Below the pieces are notes generated by a model. That model searched no databases, was not told the origin of the DNA, and worked only from the letters and a program-made list of their open reading frames with translations. DNA of 64,000 nucleotides from Eurosta solidaginis (Eukaryota; Arthropoda; Insecta; Diptera; Tephritidae), in contig NC_090324.1 of NCBI RefSeq assembly GCF_040869045.1, positions 191,330,028 to 191,394,027 on the forward strand, read 5' to 3'. Every line of letters begins with the position of its first letter. Position 1 is the stretch's first letter. The position numbers and the translations under genes are program-made. Positions 34,027-46,093 of the stretch are shown in pieces.

Positions 34027-36227
34027 ACGCGGCTAAAAACAAGGAACAAAAAACACAAGGAAAGCTAGACGTCGAAAAGCTTCAATCACAACAGACTGCC
34101 AATGATTTCGCAACTCGACTCTCACACCTGCTCTCTGAGGGCACAACTCATCCTGAAGGAATACAGGAGCAGTGGGAGCATATCTACAAAGCACTTCATA
34201 CTGCCGCCGAGGAAAAATTGGTTACCGGCGGCCACGAAAAAACAACTGGTATGATGAAGAATGCCGCGTTGCAACCGAAAGAAAAGACGCTGCCTACAGG
34301 GCTACGTTAAAAGCGAGCGCGACAAGAGGAGTGTGTGAACGCTATCGTGAGTTGAAAAGGGAAGCGAGACGCCTTTTCAGGAAGAAAAAAGCAGAAGCAG
34401 AAAGGCGTGAGTGCGAGGAGCTTGAGCTGCTAGCCACCAGGAATAACGCCCGAAAATTCTACCAAAAAATACGGCGACAGACGGAAGGTTTTAAGACCGG
34501 GGCAAACTCCTGTAGGAATGAAAACGGCGACCTTGTAACTGATGTCCAGAGAGTGCTTAGATGATGGAGGGAACACTTCTCTGCTCTCCTAAATGGAGGC
34601 AGCAATTCACCGCGCAGAGATGAAGAACCCCATCCCGCAATCGATGATGATGGAATATATGTCCCCCCGCCCGATTATGACGAAGTTAGAATAGCAATAA
34701 CCAGATTGAAAAACAACAAGGCCGTGGGCGCTGATGGATTGCCTGCGGAACTATTCAAGTTCGGCGGCGAGGAGTTGGTAAGGCGCATGCAGCAGCTTCT
34801 TAGCAAAATATGGGCGGACGAAAGCATGCCCGACGGTTGGAATCTAAGTGTTCTTTGCCCAGTCCACAAGAAGGGGGATACTGCAAAATGCACCAATATC
34901 GTGGAATCAGCCTTCTTAATATCGCATATAAGGTCCTTTCAAGTGTATTGTGCGAAAGATTGAAGGCCACCGTGAACCGGCTGATTGGACCTTATCAGTG
35001 CGGCTTCAGACCTGGTAAATCTACCATCGACCAGATTTTCACAATACGCCAAATCTTGGAAAAAACCCGTGAAAAGAGAATCGACACACATCACCTCTTC
35101 GTCGACTTTAAAGCCGTCTTCGACAGCACGAAAAGGAGCTGCCTATATGCCGCTATGTCTGAATTTGGTTTCCCCGCAAAACTTATACGGCTGTGCAAAA
35201 TGACGTTGAGCAACACCATCAGCTCAGTCAGAATTGGGAAGGACCTCTCCGAGCCGTTCGAAACTAAACGAGGTTTCAGACAGGGTGACCCCCTATCGTG
35301 CGATTTCTTTAATTTGATGCTGGAGAAAATTATACTAGCTGCAGAACTTAACCGCACTGGAACAATATACTATAAAAGCGTGCAATTACTGGCATATGCT
35401 GATGACATTGATATCATCGGCCTAAACACCCGCGCTGTTAGTTCTGCTTACTCCAAGCTGGGAAAAGAAGCGGTAAAGATGGGTTTGATGGTGAATGAGG
35501 ACAAAACGAAGTACCTGCTGTCATCGAGCAAAGAGTCAGCGCATATGCGCCTTGGCAACCACGCTACTGTTGGCAGCCATAATTTCGAAATAGTAAAAGA
35601 CTTCGTTTATTTGGGAACCAGCATCAACATTAGCAACAACATCAGCACTGAAATCCAGCGAAGAATCAATCTTGCCAATAAATGCTACTTTGGACTAGGT
35701 AGGCAATTGAAAAGTAAAGTCCTCTCTCGGCGAACGAAAATCATACTCTACAAGTCACTTATCGTACCCGTCCTGCTATATGGGGCAGAAGCATGGACCA
35801 TGACAACAGCAGATGAAGCGGCTTTGGGAGTGTTCGAGAGAAAAGTTCTTCGAAAGATTTATGGACCTCTACGCGTTGGCGATGGCGAGTACCGAAGAAG
35901 ATTTAATGATGAGCTGTACGAGCTATACGCAGACATCAACATAGTCCAGCGAATTAAAACGCAGCGGCTGCGCTGGCTAGGCCATGTTATGCGAATGAAA
36001 GATGATGCTCCGGCCAAGAAAGTGTTTCTATCGGAACCCGCCTATGGAAGCAGAGGTAGAGGGCGGCCCCCACTCCGTTGGAAGGACCAGGTGGAAAACG
36101 ATTTAAACTCCCTTGGTGTGACCAATTGGCGCCGGTTGGCGGAGCGAAGGAGCGACTGGCGCGCCTTGTTGGACGGCCATAACCGTTTAGACGGTTAAGC
36201 GCCAATTAAGTAAGTAAGTAAGTAAGT
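34027..36227 (+). mobile_element. 5'-truncated RTE-type LINE with 14-bp target duplication
   Basis: It is flanked by AAGTAATACTAAAA at 34013-34026 and 36228-36241. It ends in a (TAAG)n tail at 36207-36230, partly overlapping the duplication, the short-repeat tail typical of RTE elements. ORF remnants lie in the same direction up to 36198. The endonuclease domain is missing apart from its very end, so the copy is 5'-truncated. It sits inside the TIR DNA element, at the inner edge of the right repeat. Confidence 0.93.
34172..36198 (+). pseudogene. RTE LINE reverse transcriptase
   Basis: A linker (NNWYDEECR, KKAEAERRECEELELL) leads into RT blocks: KNNKAVGADGLPAELFK, then CPVHKKGD, QYRGISLLNIAYKVLS, GPYQCGFRPGKSTIDQI, GFRQGDPLSCDFFNLML, the catalytic LLAYADDIDIIG near 35393, and the RTE-style C-terminus LRWLGHVMRM...GRGRPPLRWKDQV. 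Lesions: in-frame TGA at 34562-34564 and a frameshift near 34890. From 34810 to 36198 the frame is open for 462 codons, so decay is mild. Confidence 0.92.
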
Positions 36228-36241
36228 AAGTAATACTAAAA

Positions 36242-36725
36242 TTTTAGGATAGACGTTTGCAAGTTAACGGGGCTATAGTCTCAACGGCACGTCCGATTGT
36301 TGTACTGGTATTCTTAAAATTTTCGTAGTTAAATTACCTACAACATAGGAGGGCTAACTTTTTTCGTCCATAGAATTTTTCCGATTTTAAAGTGGTTAAA
36401 TCTGAAATTTTGTAAAAAATTTCTTTTTTTCTCAAAATTTTTTCAACGTTTATTGGCATAGTGGCCAAACTACTGAAGATACTGAAAGGAGGTGAAGGCA
36501 AGAAATGTTTATGGGGATTAGTATAATGTATAATTCATCAGTTTAAAACGAAAAAATGAAAAATAAAAATTTTAGCCGTACCTATATGAACTAGTGTTCT
36601 GCAAAAATGGGAATTTTCATATTACGATATCTCGTAAACTAGATCTGCCACAGGAAAATGGAAGACATATTGGGTATCAGGAGAAAATTTTACTTCAGGA
36701 AAGGCCTATTTTATTCTTGGAGACT
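36242..36725 (-). repeat. Right terminal inverted repeat
   Basis: This is the inverted partner of 31467-31945. Its inner edge directly follows the LINE's target duplication (36228-36241), so the LINE inserted immediately beside this repeat. Confidence 0.85.
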
Positions 36726-36730
36726 AAAGT

Positions 36731-37271
36731 TGGTCAAAATTTGTTGAGCAGTGTAATAGGAGAAACATTTTGACATTTATTCTTATGAATATGCACGCCA
36801 GAAATAAATTTTGCTGGTAGAGTCATCTGGTCGCTTCAAACCGAAGAAAATGTCAAGGCGTGTCATTGTTATCTTATAAAAAAAACTTGACTGCATACCA
36901 ACTATTTTGCATGCAATTGTTTGTACGTATTTTCAAATCGAAGTACTGGGAAAAGCGTTCAATATAAGGCAGGATTTACATAAAGAACTTGACGCGTGAT
37001 GTATCGTTCTATATTACACAAGTTTTATATATTGATTATATAGCAGACGAAGTAACGCAACTACGCGTTTACGTAGAACGCTTGACGCGTCACTTTCCTT
37101 TAATGCTTTGACAGTGCCTTGCTAACAATATCTCAACTTCATGCATAGTTTTACATTACAAAGAAATATCCCCAAAAAAAATTTTCTAATTACAATGTGG
37201 CTCTGGGCCGAAGTTCTTTGTAGTTTTTTTTTGCCAATTGCCAGTAGTCATAATCTAAATAAAATAGGTAT
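36731..37271. other. Unassigned intergenic sequence
   Basis: Nothing recognisable was found here on either strand. It follows the TIR element and ends at the solo LTR's target duplication (GTAT, 37268-37271). It may include the outermost part of the TIR element, whose right boundary is uncertain. Confidence 0.4.
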
Positions 37272-37801
37272 TGTAAGGATTTCTGGGGAAATCCTGATTA
37301 TCTTGCACCTTCTGCTAACGTTCGAATCGCTAAATTGTTGAATAAATCACTCCAATATCCAGTATTGCAAACTGGGCTTTATTTAGTCTACTTTGGGAGT
37401 AGTACAATAACACTTATCTTCAGAATTTATAGCGTGTTTAAGTCAAACAGATTACTGATTACTCAGCTTGCGCTGCTTTTATACTCTCGGTTTTCTCTCG
37501 TTCACCCGTTTCTCCTAAGGTCTAGTGATTTCGCGAAAATGTGTTCGAGAAAAGTTGTATTTCATGCTTGGTTACCAGCTATATAGATGTATATCTGTAG
37601 TCCACGCCTTTCCCATAGCCATATGTGTATATATGTGTGAGTAACTACTTCGGCTGATGACCACATGTGTGTGTGTGAGATACCTCTTCGCTGTCTTGTG
37701 TGTATGTTTGTAAATGATGATTGATCTATTCATCTACAGAAGTGTGCTTGCTTTAATGTTTTTATTGTTATGATTATTCAGTGATGCTATTATTCGCTAC
37801 A
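37272..37801 (-). mobile_element. Solo LTR of a gypsy-type element
   Basis: This 530-bp segment on the minus strand begins TGTAGCGAATA and ends CCTTACA, bounded by 4-bp duplications GTAT at 37268-37271 and 37802-37805. On the minus strand it has a TATAAAAG box (complement of 37486-37493) and CTAAATAAAGC, a polyadenylation-type signal, about 110 bp further on, the layout of an LTR promoter and terminator. There is no internal element sequence on either side, so recombination between two LTRs has removed it. Confidence 0.85.
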
Positions 37802-38230
37802 GTATTAAAGTTAGTTGATTTTTTTTAAAGGAAAATGTGTAAAAAATCTGCAACTAAAACAGGTTCCATTTTTTCATTTGGTTTATAACAAGGCGACAAT
37901 ATTGTTGGATAAAGCAACACTTTTACAGGCCAACCTAATAAAAACGCATTGCGTTCGCTTAACGCACGAACATAAATGACCTTTTTATGCCCTAACCGAA
38001 ACAAGAATGCGTTGCGACAATGTAAAACATGTATGCAAATGTCAAACCAAAAAGTCCCTCAAAACGAAAATTGGAAAGCACGTTAGCTTTTCCGCAGAAA
38101 TTCAATTTCGGTTGCTCTCATACAATTGTATGTGCCTCAGATGAGGTGAAACCGCGCATGAGGTCGAAGCGCGTCTTTTCATACCACTCCCAACATTCGA
38201 CAGACAAAAATCGATGGTTTTCCTAAAATA

Positions 38231-38277
38231 AAACTATCGATAGTGCCATGTTATCTATAGATAACAAAAACAGCTGT
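38231..38277. promoter_or_regulatory. DRE and E-box core-promoter motifs
   Basis: A perfect DRE palindrome TATCGATA (about 38233) lies within ACTATCGATAGTG, and AACAGCTGTT (about 38268) matches the E-box-type core promoter motif AWCAGCTGWT known from Drosophila housekeeping promoters. The pair lies about 560 bp upstream of the dynactin-like ATG, with no TATA box. It may be the promoter of that locus or of a small unrecognised transcript (an ATG at 38411 opens a 31-codon frame followed by a GTGAGT donor-like site). The reading as a promoter is inferred from motif pairing. Confidence 0.45.
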
Positions 38278-38835
38278 TTTTTCTTTTCCGTGCATAAAAC
38301 ATTGAACATTATTGTACGTTGGTCTTTTTGACATCAATTTATTGCAATATTTAGTGTGTTCAGAAAATTTTTCGTGAACATTTGGACGCGATGAATTGAT
38401 TTGATTGGCGATGATCAGCCGTAAACCGAACAAACTTTTACTAAAGTTTTTGAAACCAAGAAAATACGATTCCGTGAGTAAAAGCTCGACAAAAGAGGTC
38501 AAATAGGATCTGGTGGACAGTTTTTTACAATTTAAGGCCATGTATTCTACCTTTTAAAGAGCCATGAGAAATCTAATTACATGGAAGGATTAAAAAAGTG
38601 CAAATACGCAGGCCTAAATGAGGCATTGTTGTGATATTAAACAATTATTTACCGAAAAAGCGTCCTTGTTGTAGTTTTCTAAAATACTAGTTTTCTACAC
38701 AAAATAATATACTATATAATATACAAAAATAACTACGGAAATTTAGATTTTATAAAAATAGCTTTTAAAATACTTCAGTCTACGGAAAAGGCAACTATGA
38801 ATTCCTAAAAAGTAAGCAACACAGAACATGAAAAA

Positions 38836-41800
38836 ATGGAAGTTCTGAATATACTTGAAAAAAGGATAGATTCTCTCAACCGCGTATTGGATCCACTTTG
38901 CGAAGATGGCAATACAGCCACTGCAAACTGATACCGCTGAGTTCAATAAATCTGCAGGTACTCCATCAGAAACAATTGTTGACTCCTTTCTAACAGTCAA
39001 TAGTATGTTAAATGGAGTTATTGGCAACCGAGAACAAATCACTAAAACCATTTCACGTGCTCCTGAGCTGGAAAAATATTTAGATCACAATTTTTTAGAG
39101 ATAACCCAGCAAGTGCGTTCGAAAGAGGTAAACCTGAACGCTATAGCTCCAGATTTACAAGGAGTTTGATCAATTGGAACGCATCAAACAACTTGACATG
39201 CACTTTTCCCTTGAAAATTATACAATGGTTCGTCATGACAGATGTAGTAAAAAAGGAGGCGGAATAGCTATTTACTATAAAAATAATACTAATATGAAAG
39301 TATTATCCCGATCTGAGCCCTGTACCGTAGAATATTTGTTTGTTGAGCTGTCTGACAGATTCTCCAAAGCCCTCCTGTCTTGCGTATACAACCCAAAAAG
39401 GGATATAAGTCTTGAGCCGTTCTTTGCCTCCCTATCTCCGCCTGTTGTTGATTACCAAAGTATAATCTTATGCGGTGATTTTAACGTTAATCTTCTTGTT
39501 CGTGACTCCAATACTTCTAGCTTGTTGAACAATTTGTCTGTGTTTGGTCTCTCTGTAGTAAATTCATCCATTCCCACAAGGTATTCCAACATAAATAACC
39601 CAAGCTTATTGAACTATTTTATTGTCTCTGAACTTTCCTCTGTCTCTGCGTTTGACCAATTTGCATTTATATCGGATCATGACTTAATATTCTGTACACT
39701 TGACATAAATCTTGGACAACGTGAGTCTGAAGTCACGTTCTCATTTAGGGACTTTCGAAACATTGACATGAACTTATTGGCTATGGATGTTAGCTCTGTG
39801 AACTGGTCCAATTGTTGGTATTTTAGTAGTGTTAATGATAAGCTTGAGTTCCTAAATGAGAATCTGCTAAGTATTTTTAACAAGCATGTCCCCGAGCGAT
39901 TTGGTAAGACAAAATCATCGGTATCGCCCTGGTTCACGCCTAGAGTGTTGGCAGCAATCAAGGCGCGTAACAAGGCTTTATCTAAATGGAAAGCAAACCC
40001 TTACCAGTCTAACTGGAATTCGTTCAAAGCCGCCAGGAACAGAGCAACTTCCGTTATCAGAAGTGAAAAGCGTAATTTTTTGTTGCTAAGCTTGACCCCT
40101 CCCTGCCTCCTAATGTTTTATGGCGTAACCTTAAACGCTTGCGTGTATGTGGTAGGGACAATGATGAAGCTTACACACTAGATCCTGACCTGCTTAATGA
40201 AGCCTTTGTTATCTGCCCTACACCTGGCGCTTACCGTGCGTTTAGCCCCCCCCGATAACGCCTGTTATTCCAGTAATACGTTTGAATTTGAAGCTGTATC
40301 GGACTTGGACGTCATAAAGTGTATATGAAAAATTAAATCGAATGCTACTGGTGTGGATGGGATTCACATAAGATTTATAAAAATGGTGTTACCATTCATT
40401 ATTGGAGCCGTAACTCATATTGTGAATCATTGCATTACTTCGTCATGCTTCCCTAATCAATGGAATATTGCATCAGTTCGACCCATTGCCAAGAAGAAGT
40501 ATGCCGACACTCCTTCTGAGTTCCGTCCTATTAGTATACTACCTGCCCTGTCCAAAGCATTTGAGGCATTAATAGCCGAACAAATCTCAAACCACGTGCA
40601 GAGATATCAACTTCTGTCACCTTTGCAGTCCGGATTTAGGGCTAATCATGGATGTGCAACAGTTATGCTTAAGATCCTCGACGATATTCGTAGTCACTTC
40701 GATGAAAAATTACTAACGTTGCTGTGTCTGCTTGACTTTTTTGCTCTGCGCTAAGCTGAAGTCCTACTTTGGTTTTAGTTACAATTCATTAGCGTTAATT
40801 AAAAGTTATTTAGCCAACCGATACCAACGGGTAATTCTGGGGCCCAGATGTCACGACTTAGTGCAGTAGTCTGCGGTGTGCCTCAGGGGTCAATTCTTGG
40901 GTCGTTGCTGTTTAGCTTATTTATCAACGACATTTTTACAGTCTGTAAATTTGTTCCTATGCACGCTTATGCAGACGATGTTCAGCTTTACCTTTCTAGT
41001 CGTATTGATGACGTCGATGATCTCTGTTCTAAACTTAACGCTGACATCTCAGAAATTTTCCATTGGGCTAATCACAACGGGCTTCGTCTTAACGCAAATA
41101 AAACTTACGTCTTAACTATATCAAAGAAAAAGTTGGCTGAGACGGGTATCCCATCGATTTGTATTGGTACCGACCAAATTAAACTGGTGAGTAAAATTAC
41201 AAACCTTGGCTTTGTAGTCAACTCCAGTTTGACTTGTGTTGACCACATTAACCAGGCTATAGGAAGGGTGTATGGCGCACTGCGAAATCTGAGGCTATCG
41301 GCGATGTTTACTCCTCGTAAAATCCGCCATAAATTGGCTATCCAATTAATTTTACCTTATTTGACATCTTCCGAGTTGATATACAATAAGCTAGACTCGC
41401 ACTCGGCTCATCGGTTAGACGTGGCCTTTAACCATATAATACGCTATGTGTATGGGCTTTCGAAGTTCGACCACATATCCCGTTGGAAATCTAGCCTTCT
41501 GGGATGTCAAATATCCGACTATCTCAAAGCCAGGAACTGCATTTTCCTTTTCCGACTCATGCTCACTAAGACGCCCCTATATCTTTATAATAAGCTTTCT
41601 TTCACAAGATCTGCCCGTTCAAACGACCTTATAGTACCCACATTTAAATCTGTTGCGTCGACTAGACTATTCTTCGTGAACACTATACGTACCTGGAATT
41701 CTATTCCCAATGCTATAAGAAATAGTATAAGTAGGAGCAACTATAAGAATGTTGTCTATAACTATTTTTCTGATAATAGTATGTAGACTGGCCGCGTATT

Positions 41801-42298
41801 TGATCACGATACTAGAATAAATTACAAATTACAAATTAGGTTTTATGGATAGGCTTACAATATATATATATATATATATCTGTTTATATCAGTATCATGT
41901 AACTGTTTATTTTCTTTTTGTACTACTACTTATAACTATCTTTCCTTTCATGTTGTACTATAAAAGACCTCAAATCTTATTGTACTAATAATTTTGATCA
42001 TTAAATAAATACATACCTACATACATACATACACTCGGTGCTGAATATTTTCGCAGTATACCGGGTGAACGTACTGAAAAGCTAAAACGACATGCAGATG
42101 ATAATACAAAATTTGCACAAGAGGCGGAATTAATCGAAGAAAATCTGATCTTGGCTATGAAGAGGTACGGTGAAATACAAAATAATTTATTCGAATCACT
42201 TGGGGGCTATGAATAAACGACTTGAGGCGGTTGAGGAAAAAAGTGAAGCAGAGAAACGTGCAGAAAGCGAATTGGATATTGCAGCACCTAAAGAATAA
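38836..42298 (+). pseudogene. DCTN3: Dynactin subunit 3 (p24)-like gene, split by a LINE
   Basis: The 5' part (38836-39197) encodes MEVLNILEKRIDSLNRVLDP, then SFLTVNSMLNGVIGNREQI, RAPELEKYLDHNFLEI and EFDQLERIKQLD. The 3' part (about 42033-42298) continues LGAEYFRSIPGERTEKL, EENLILAMKRYGEIQNNLF and NKRLEAVEEKSEAEKRAE. This matches the coiled-coil dynactin shoulder subunit p24, which links p150/p50 in the dynein activator. Frameshifts occur near 38926, 39158 and 42205, and 2.8 kb of LINE separates the halves. No introns are seen, so it may be a processed copy, although promoter-like motifs lie upstream. Either a functional copy exists elsewhere, or the indels are assembly errors and only the LINE is real. 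Identification is from pattern memory. Confidence 0.65.
39198..42030 (+). mobile_element. 5'-truncated jockey-group LINE inside the dynactin-like gene
   Basis: It begins in the endonuclease domain (SLENYTMVRHDRCSKKGGGI, ILCGDFNVN, FISDHDLIFCTLD) and goes through RT (SEFRPISILPALSKAFEALI, LQSGFRANHGC, CGVPQGSILGSLLFSLFIND, catalytic HAYADDVQLYL near 40970) to a C-terminal domain ending at 41786. It is followed by a 3' UTR with a (TA)n tract and a (CATA)n tail at about 42010-42032. Frameshifts or stops near 40180, 40330 and 40755 inactivate it. Both ends abut coding sequence of the dynactin-like gene. A clear target duplication could not be fixed (ACATGCACT versus ACATACACT is a possibility). 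Confidence 0.88.
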
Positions 42299-43829
42299 AT
42301 AAATGCTCGTTATTCTTTTATATTTTTGTGGGTACAAATATTTCCTTGGCTGCTATGTAGTACTTGGGATGATTGAGGTTAAAAGGTTCCACAGTTATTA
42401 AAAAATGTCAAAATTCAAAATATGTTTTGTATAATTTTTTTAAATAAATATTGTGTATAAAAATGAAGTACGTTATGTTAGCAGTAGTAGAGGGTGGTGT
42501 TTATTTTTTTTTAGTTAAAAGATCTTTAATCACAAAAATACTTGATTTTCCTCAAAGGAAAAATTAGTCCAGCCCTACAATTATGTACAAATTTACAAGA
42601 ACATGAAGTATATATTTTAACCCGTAAGCAGCCAAGTTAACTGTTGAGTATGATCCTGTATATCCTACCAAGATAATAATAGTGTTTTTTCTCGGTAAAT
42701 ATCTGGGGAGATTCAGATTGCTTCTCTTCCAATATGTGGTGTGCTGTTTTTTATTGTTCCCACTGATTGGTCATCCTAAACGTTTTTAGCCGACTCCGAA
42801 CGCATCTGCTTAGGCAGATGACTTTTTTCTGAGAAACTTTTCATGACAGAAGCACAATCGAAGAGTTTGTCAAGCCACCAAAACTGTTTGATGTAAGTTG
42901 TTCGCCCACTTTTCAAAAAGGATTAAAAAACATCTTCGAAAATTTAACCCTAACTTCGGCGTAGTCGTTAAGTCCTAGTAATTTAAATTCGGTATAGGGC
43001 CCAACAATTTTTCTTAAATAATTCGATTCCATCACCTGTATTTTTTTTATTTTACTCATTTCGTTGCCGTTTTTTTTTTTAATATATATTAAAAAGGACT
43101 GCATAGATCCCAACTGTACCCAAAGGGGACTAAAGGGGATCAATTATGCCCAAATTTAAACAAAAAGATCAATCGGGGACCAGTCTCTTTAGGGATTCAT
43201 CGCATGACTTTTTGTAGGGTAGTTTATGATATTAAATAAATACGTTTATACCCTGAGCGTATTATAAGTATCCTCATACGTGAAAGGAACTCATCGAAAC
43301 ATTAGCCATCATTAAAGTTTTGCAATTTCGACCTAGTCAAGCCTTTAATATGCGTGTCAAATTGGAATCACGATATGGAATATGCTTCATTCCATCTGCT
43401 AATTTGTTTATACAATTTCCAAGTGCTAATAAACCCTTATTTATATAAAATATTATAATTTTTTTGGCAAACTTAAAATTTCCACCGCCGACTTAATATG
43501 CTCAATTAGAAATGGCGGACTCGCAGACAATTTTTTTTCACGCAACAATGACATATTTCACCATCGCTATGAATATAATAGGTGCCACATTGTGGGTAAG
43601 CTAAATTTGCCAACATGCTATTTCGTTTGCAGAGTTTTTCTTTACAAATCGTCATCTCTGTCAAAAATTCGTGTGGGTGTGTGCGTTTTTGGTCGCACGA
43701 TTTTTGCAGGGTTGTAGTTCGAAAAAATAGTAATAAACGAATTTCAAATGACTATCGAATGAATGAAAATTAGTCAACTATCGAATAACTCGATAGTTTT
43801 CATTCGATAGTTCCCAACACTAACAGTCG
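42299..43829. other. Unassigned intergenic sequence with a LINE-like scrap
   Basis: No gene is recognised. A short stretch near 42780-42850 (CCGACTCCGAACGCATCTGC then GGCAGATGACTTTTTTCTGA) looks like the 3' UTR of a common dipteran LINE, but it is too short to classify. Bases 43740-43815 contain several near-copies of TATCGAATGA / TCATTCGATA in both orientations, forming an imperfect inverted cluster just before the gypsy fragment. Confidence 0.4.
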
Positions 43830-44281
43830 ATGTAGAGTTCCGAATTCAAGTAGCTCAAGAACGGGATCGGTATATTAAACCCTGCGAAGGTAGCTTGAAA
43901 ATGAGGAAAACGCCGATTTCGATCTAGTTCATGGATTAGTATACATGAAGAAAGTGGAAGGTAGAAGTGCTCTATATGTACCCAGTGAAATGGAATTTAA
44001 TGTAATACAGCTTATTCATGAGAAGCCGGGAAACTTATCTGTCGAAAAAACGCTGAATAAACTAAACCTTTACTATTGGTTCCCAGAAATGAGAACGAGA
44101 GTAGAGAAATTCGTTAGAAACTGTTGAAGGTGTAATATGTACGCCAGCCCTCCCCGGGCTAGATAGATATATCTATACCCAACTCCAAAGACGCCACTAT
44201 CGTTTGACACCATATACTCGTATATTGACAACTTTGGACCACTGCCGTCTCTACGGTCACAGCGAAAATATATTCTGGTAG
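43830..44281 (+). pseudogene. Gypsy integrase, N-terminal part (interrupted)
   Basis: Translation gives EFRIQVAQERDRYIK, GLVYMKKVEGRSALYVP, the zinc region HEKPGNLSVEKT...CRRCNMYA-like (with a TGA in place of a codon) and the beginning of the catalytic core DNFGPLPSLRSQRKYIL. It stops in mid-domain at the 10-bp duplication ATTCTGGTAG (44272-44281). The continuation, VVVDAFTKC, is at 53912. Nothing of gag, protease, RT or RNase H of this element precedes it. Confidence 0.85.
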
Positions 44282-46093
44282 GAATTGTTTTTGTTTTAAC
44301 AAAAAAAAGTTTCTACTTACTATTTCAAAAACAAAATACAATTTTTCAATTACAGAAAAATTGGTAAAAGTATAGTTGAGGGGTCGATTGCTAATACGCT
44401 GCTAAAAATATCGAGAGAGGTGTCAAAAGACGCGTATTGAGCTCGACAACAATAACCCGAATTGGAAAAGAAAAATGTTATCTCTGTCCGGAGATATTTG
44501 CAGTTGAAGTTGGCGATTTTCATGTGGTTGTTGTAATGTAGTACCCACAAAAAAAATTGTGAACAGTCACGTGGCTAACTGTTTGGGTGGTGAGGAGCAG
44601 CGGCAAGCAAGTATGCTTGCGGGCCCAGGCTAGCTCTTCGTCTTGGGCGTGGTATTGCACCACCGACCTCACCCGCAGCCACATGAAAAAGAAGGGTTCA
44701 TACCTGCATGTGTTGTAAAAGAAGGGAAAGCTAAAAAAGATGGAAACATACGTGTGGGGCAAAGTTAAGAGGGGGGAAAAGATGAAGACCTGTCCTGTCA
44801 GGTGGAGCCTACCCTCCCTCTGCAGTGCAACTTGCACCGCACCATGGGAACTGTGCTGACTCCTATCTACTTGCAGTGCCCCTAAGCCTGACACCAGTCT
44901 GTCCGGGAAGGTAAAATAAAAACTACGATTTCAGAAAATCCTAAGTTTTAAATTAAACTACGCCCTAATACTAATTACAGGTTTTCAATTCGAATGAAAT
45001 TATTATTCGCAATAAAACTTAACAAAAGTAAAAATAAATGTTGCCCTAAAAATATACCAAATTAATGAATTCACATGTCTTACTAGCTGACTCCTATCTT
45101 AAAATCTGCAGATATAAAATTCAAACAAAATAAAATAAGAGGGCGAGCAAAAAAATTCAAGAACCCTAATTCCTGACCTACTGCAACCGCTCAAGTAAAT
45201 ATAAATCAATTTTGCACAAAGCAAAAGTAGGTCATCAAATTAAAAGAATTTATTGGTATATGAAAACAAAAGGTATGTATGTAAGTGCAAATGTATGTTT
45301 GTGACGTTTTTATGTATGTACATACGTTCATTGCAATCTGTTTTTATTTTTGTTATTTGCTAATTCCTGTTCTATTTTTTCAAGAGCAGGAATTTGTGCT
45401 AATATATGTGCATAAAACTGAACAGGTGTATTTTGATATATTTTAATGTTTCTCTCAAAACACTTACCAAGTTACTCTTCTTATCCAACGCTGCAGTTGA
45501 GTAGCTGAAACAAAAAAACTCAAACATACATATGTACATATGACCACGCTCAAACACTGATCAAGATCGATCGCTTACGATCTTGGCTAATGAGCGTATA
45601 GATAGTAATTTATAGTCGTGATGACAATATAAAGAAAATCGTGGGTAAAAAAAACTCGTAAAAAAAAATAAATATGAAAAAAATTTAACAATTTTATGTG
45701 GGTGCTTATAAGCAAGCCCCTAATGTTAAATGCCGGAAGGATAAGGGTAAGTTTTCCGAAAGCGTTCGGGCAGATATATGTAAAGGCAATTTGTGCAAAC
45801 AATAATATAAAATCTTAACTATTCAGTCTAACCCAAATGGAACAAAAAGAAAAGCATGTGCGGAAGTGGAACTATAGGCAGAGCACACCGATAAAGGTCG
45901 GTGTACTTTGAATATAGTAACTATCCACAAAAGAAATGAAAAGAATCAAAAATAAAAGAATATCAATAAATGTCAGAGAAAACGAAAACTGTGAGTGAAA
46001 AATTACTCAACAAAAATTAAGAAAGAGCAAAGTGAAATTGCTTAGCAAAAAATTGCTTCGAAAAATTTTCGACTTGAAACCCCAAAAAAATAT

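Larger units (their letters stand above)
31451..36730 (-). mobile_element. DNA transposon with about 480-bp terminal inverted repeats
   Basis: 31467-31945 and 36242-36725 are inverted copies, at about 90 percent identity by eye with small indels. They bracket minus-strand reading frames of an arthropod repetitive protein family plus a nested RTE LINE (34027-36227). Without the LINE the element is about 3.1 kb. Outer ends are not resolved on the left, where it abuts the 412-like LTR, and no target duplication was found. The superfamily cannot be stated from the sequence alone. Confidence 0.75.

Noticed and set aside
37335..37586. Plus-strand 83-aa ORF
   Set aside because: Lies inside the solo LTR in antisense to its promoter; no motif.
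44520..44894. 124-aa minus-strand ORF near 44.7 kb
   Set aside because: No recognisable domain, no counterpart; within the non-coding part of the 10-bp-TSD element.
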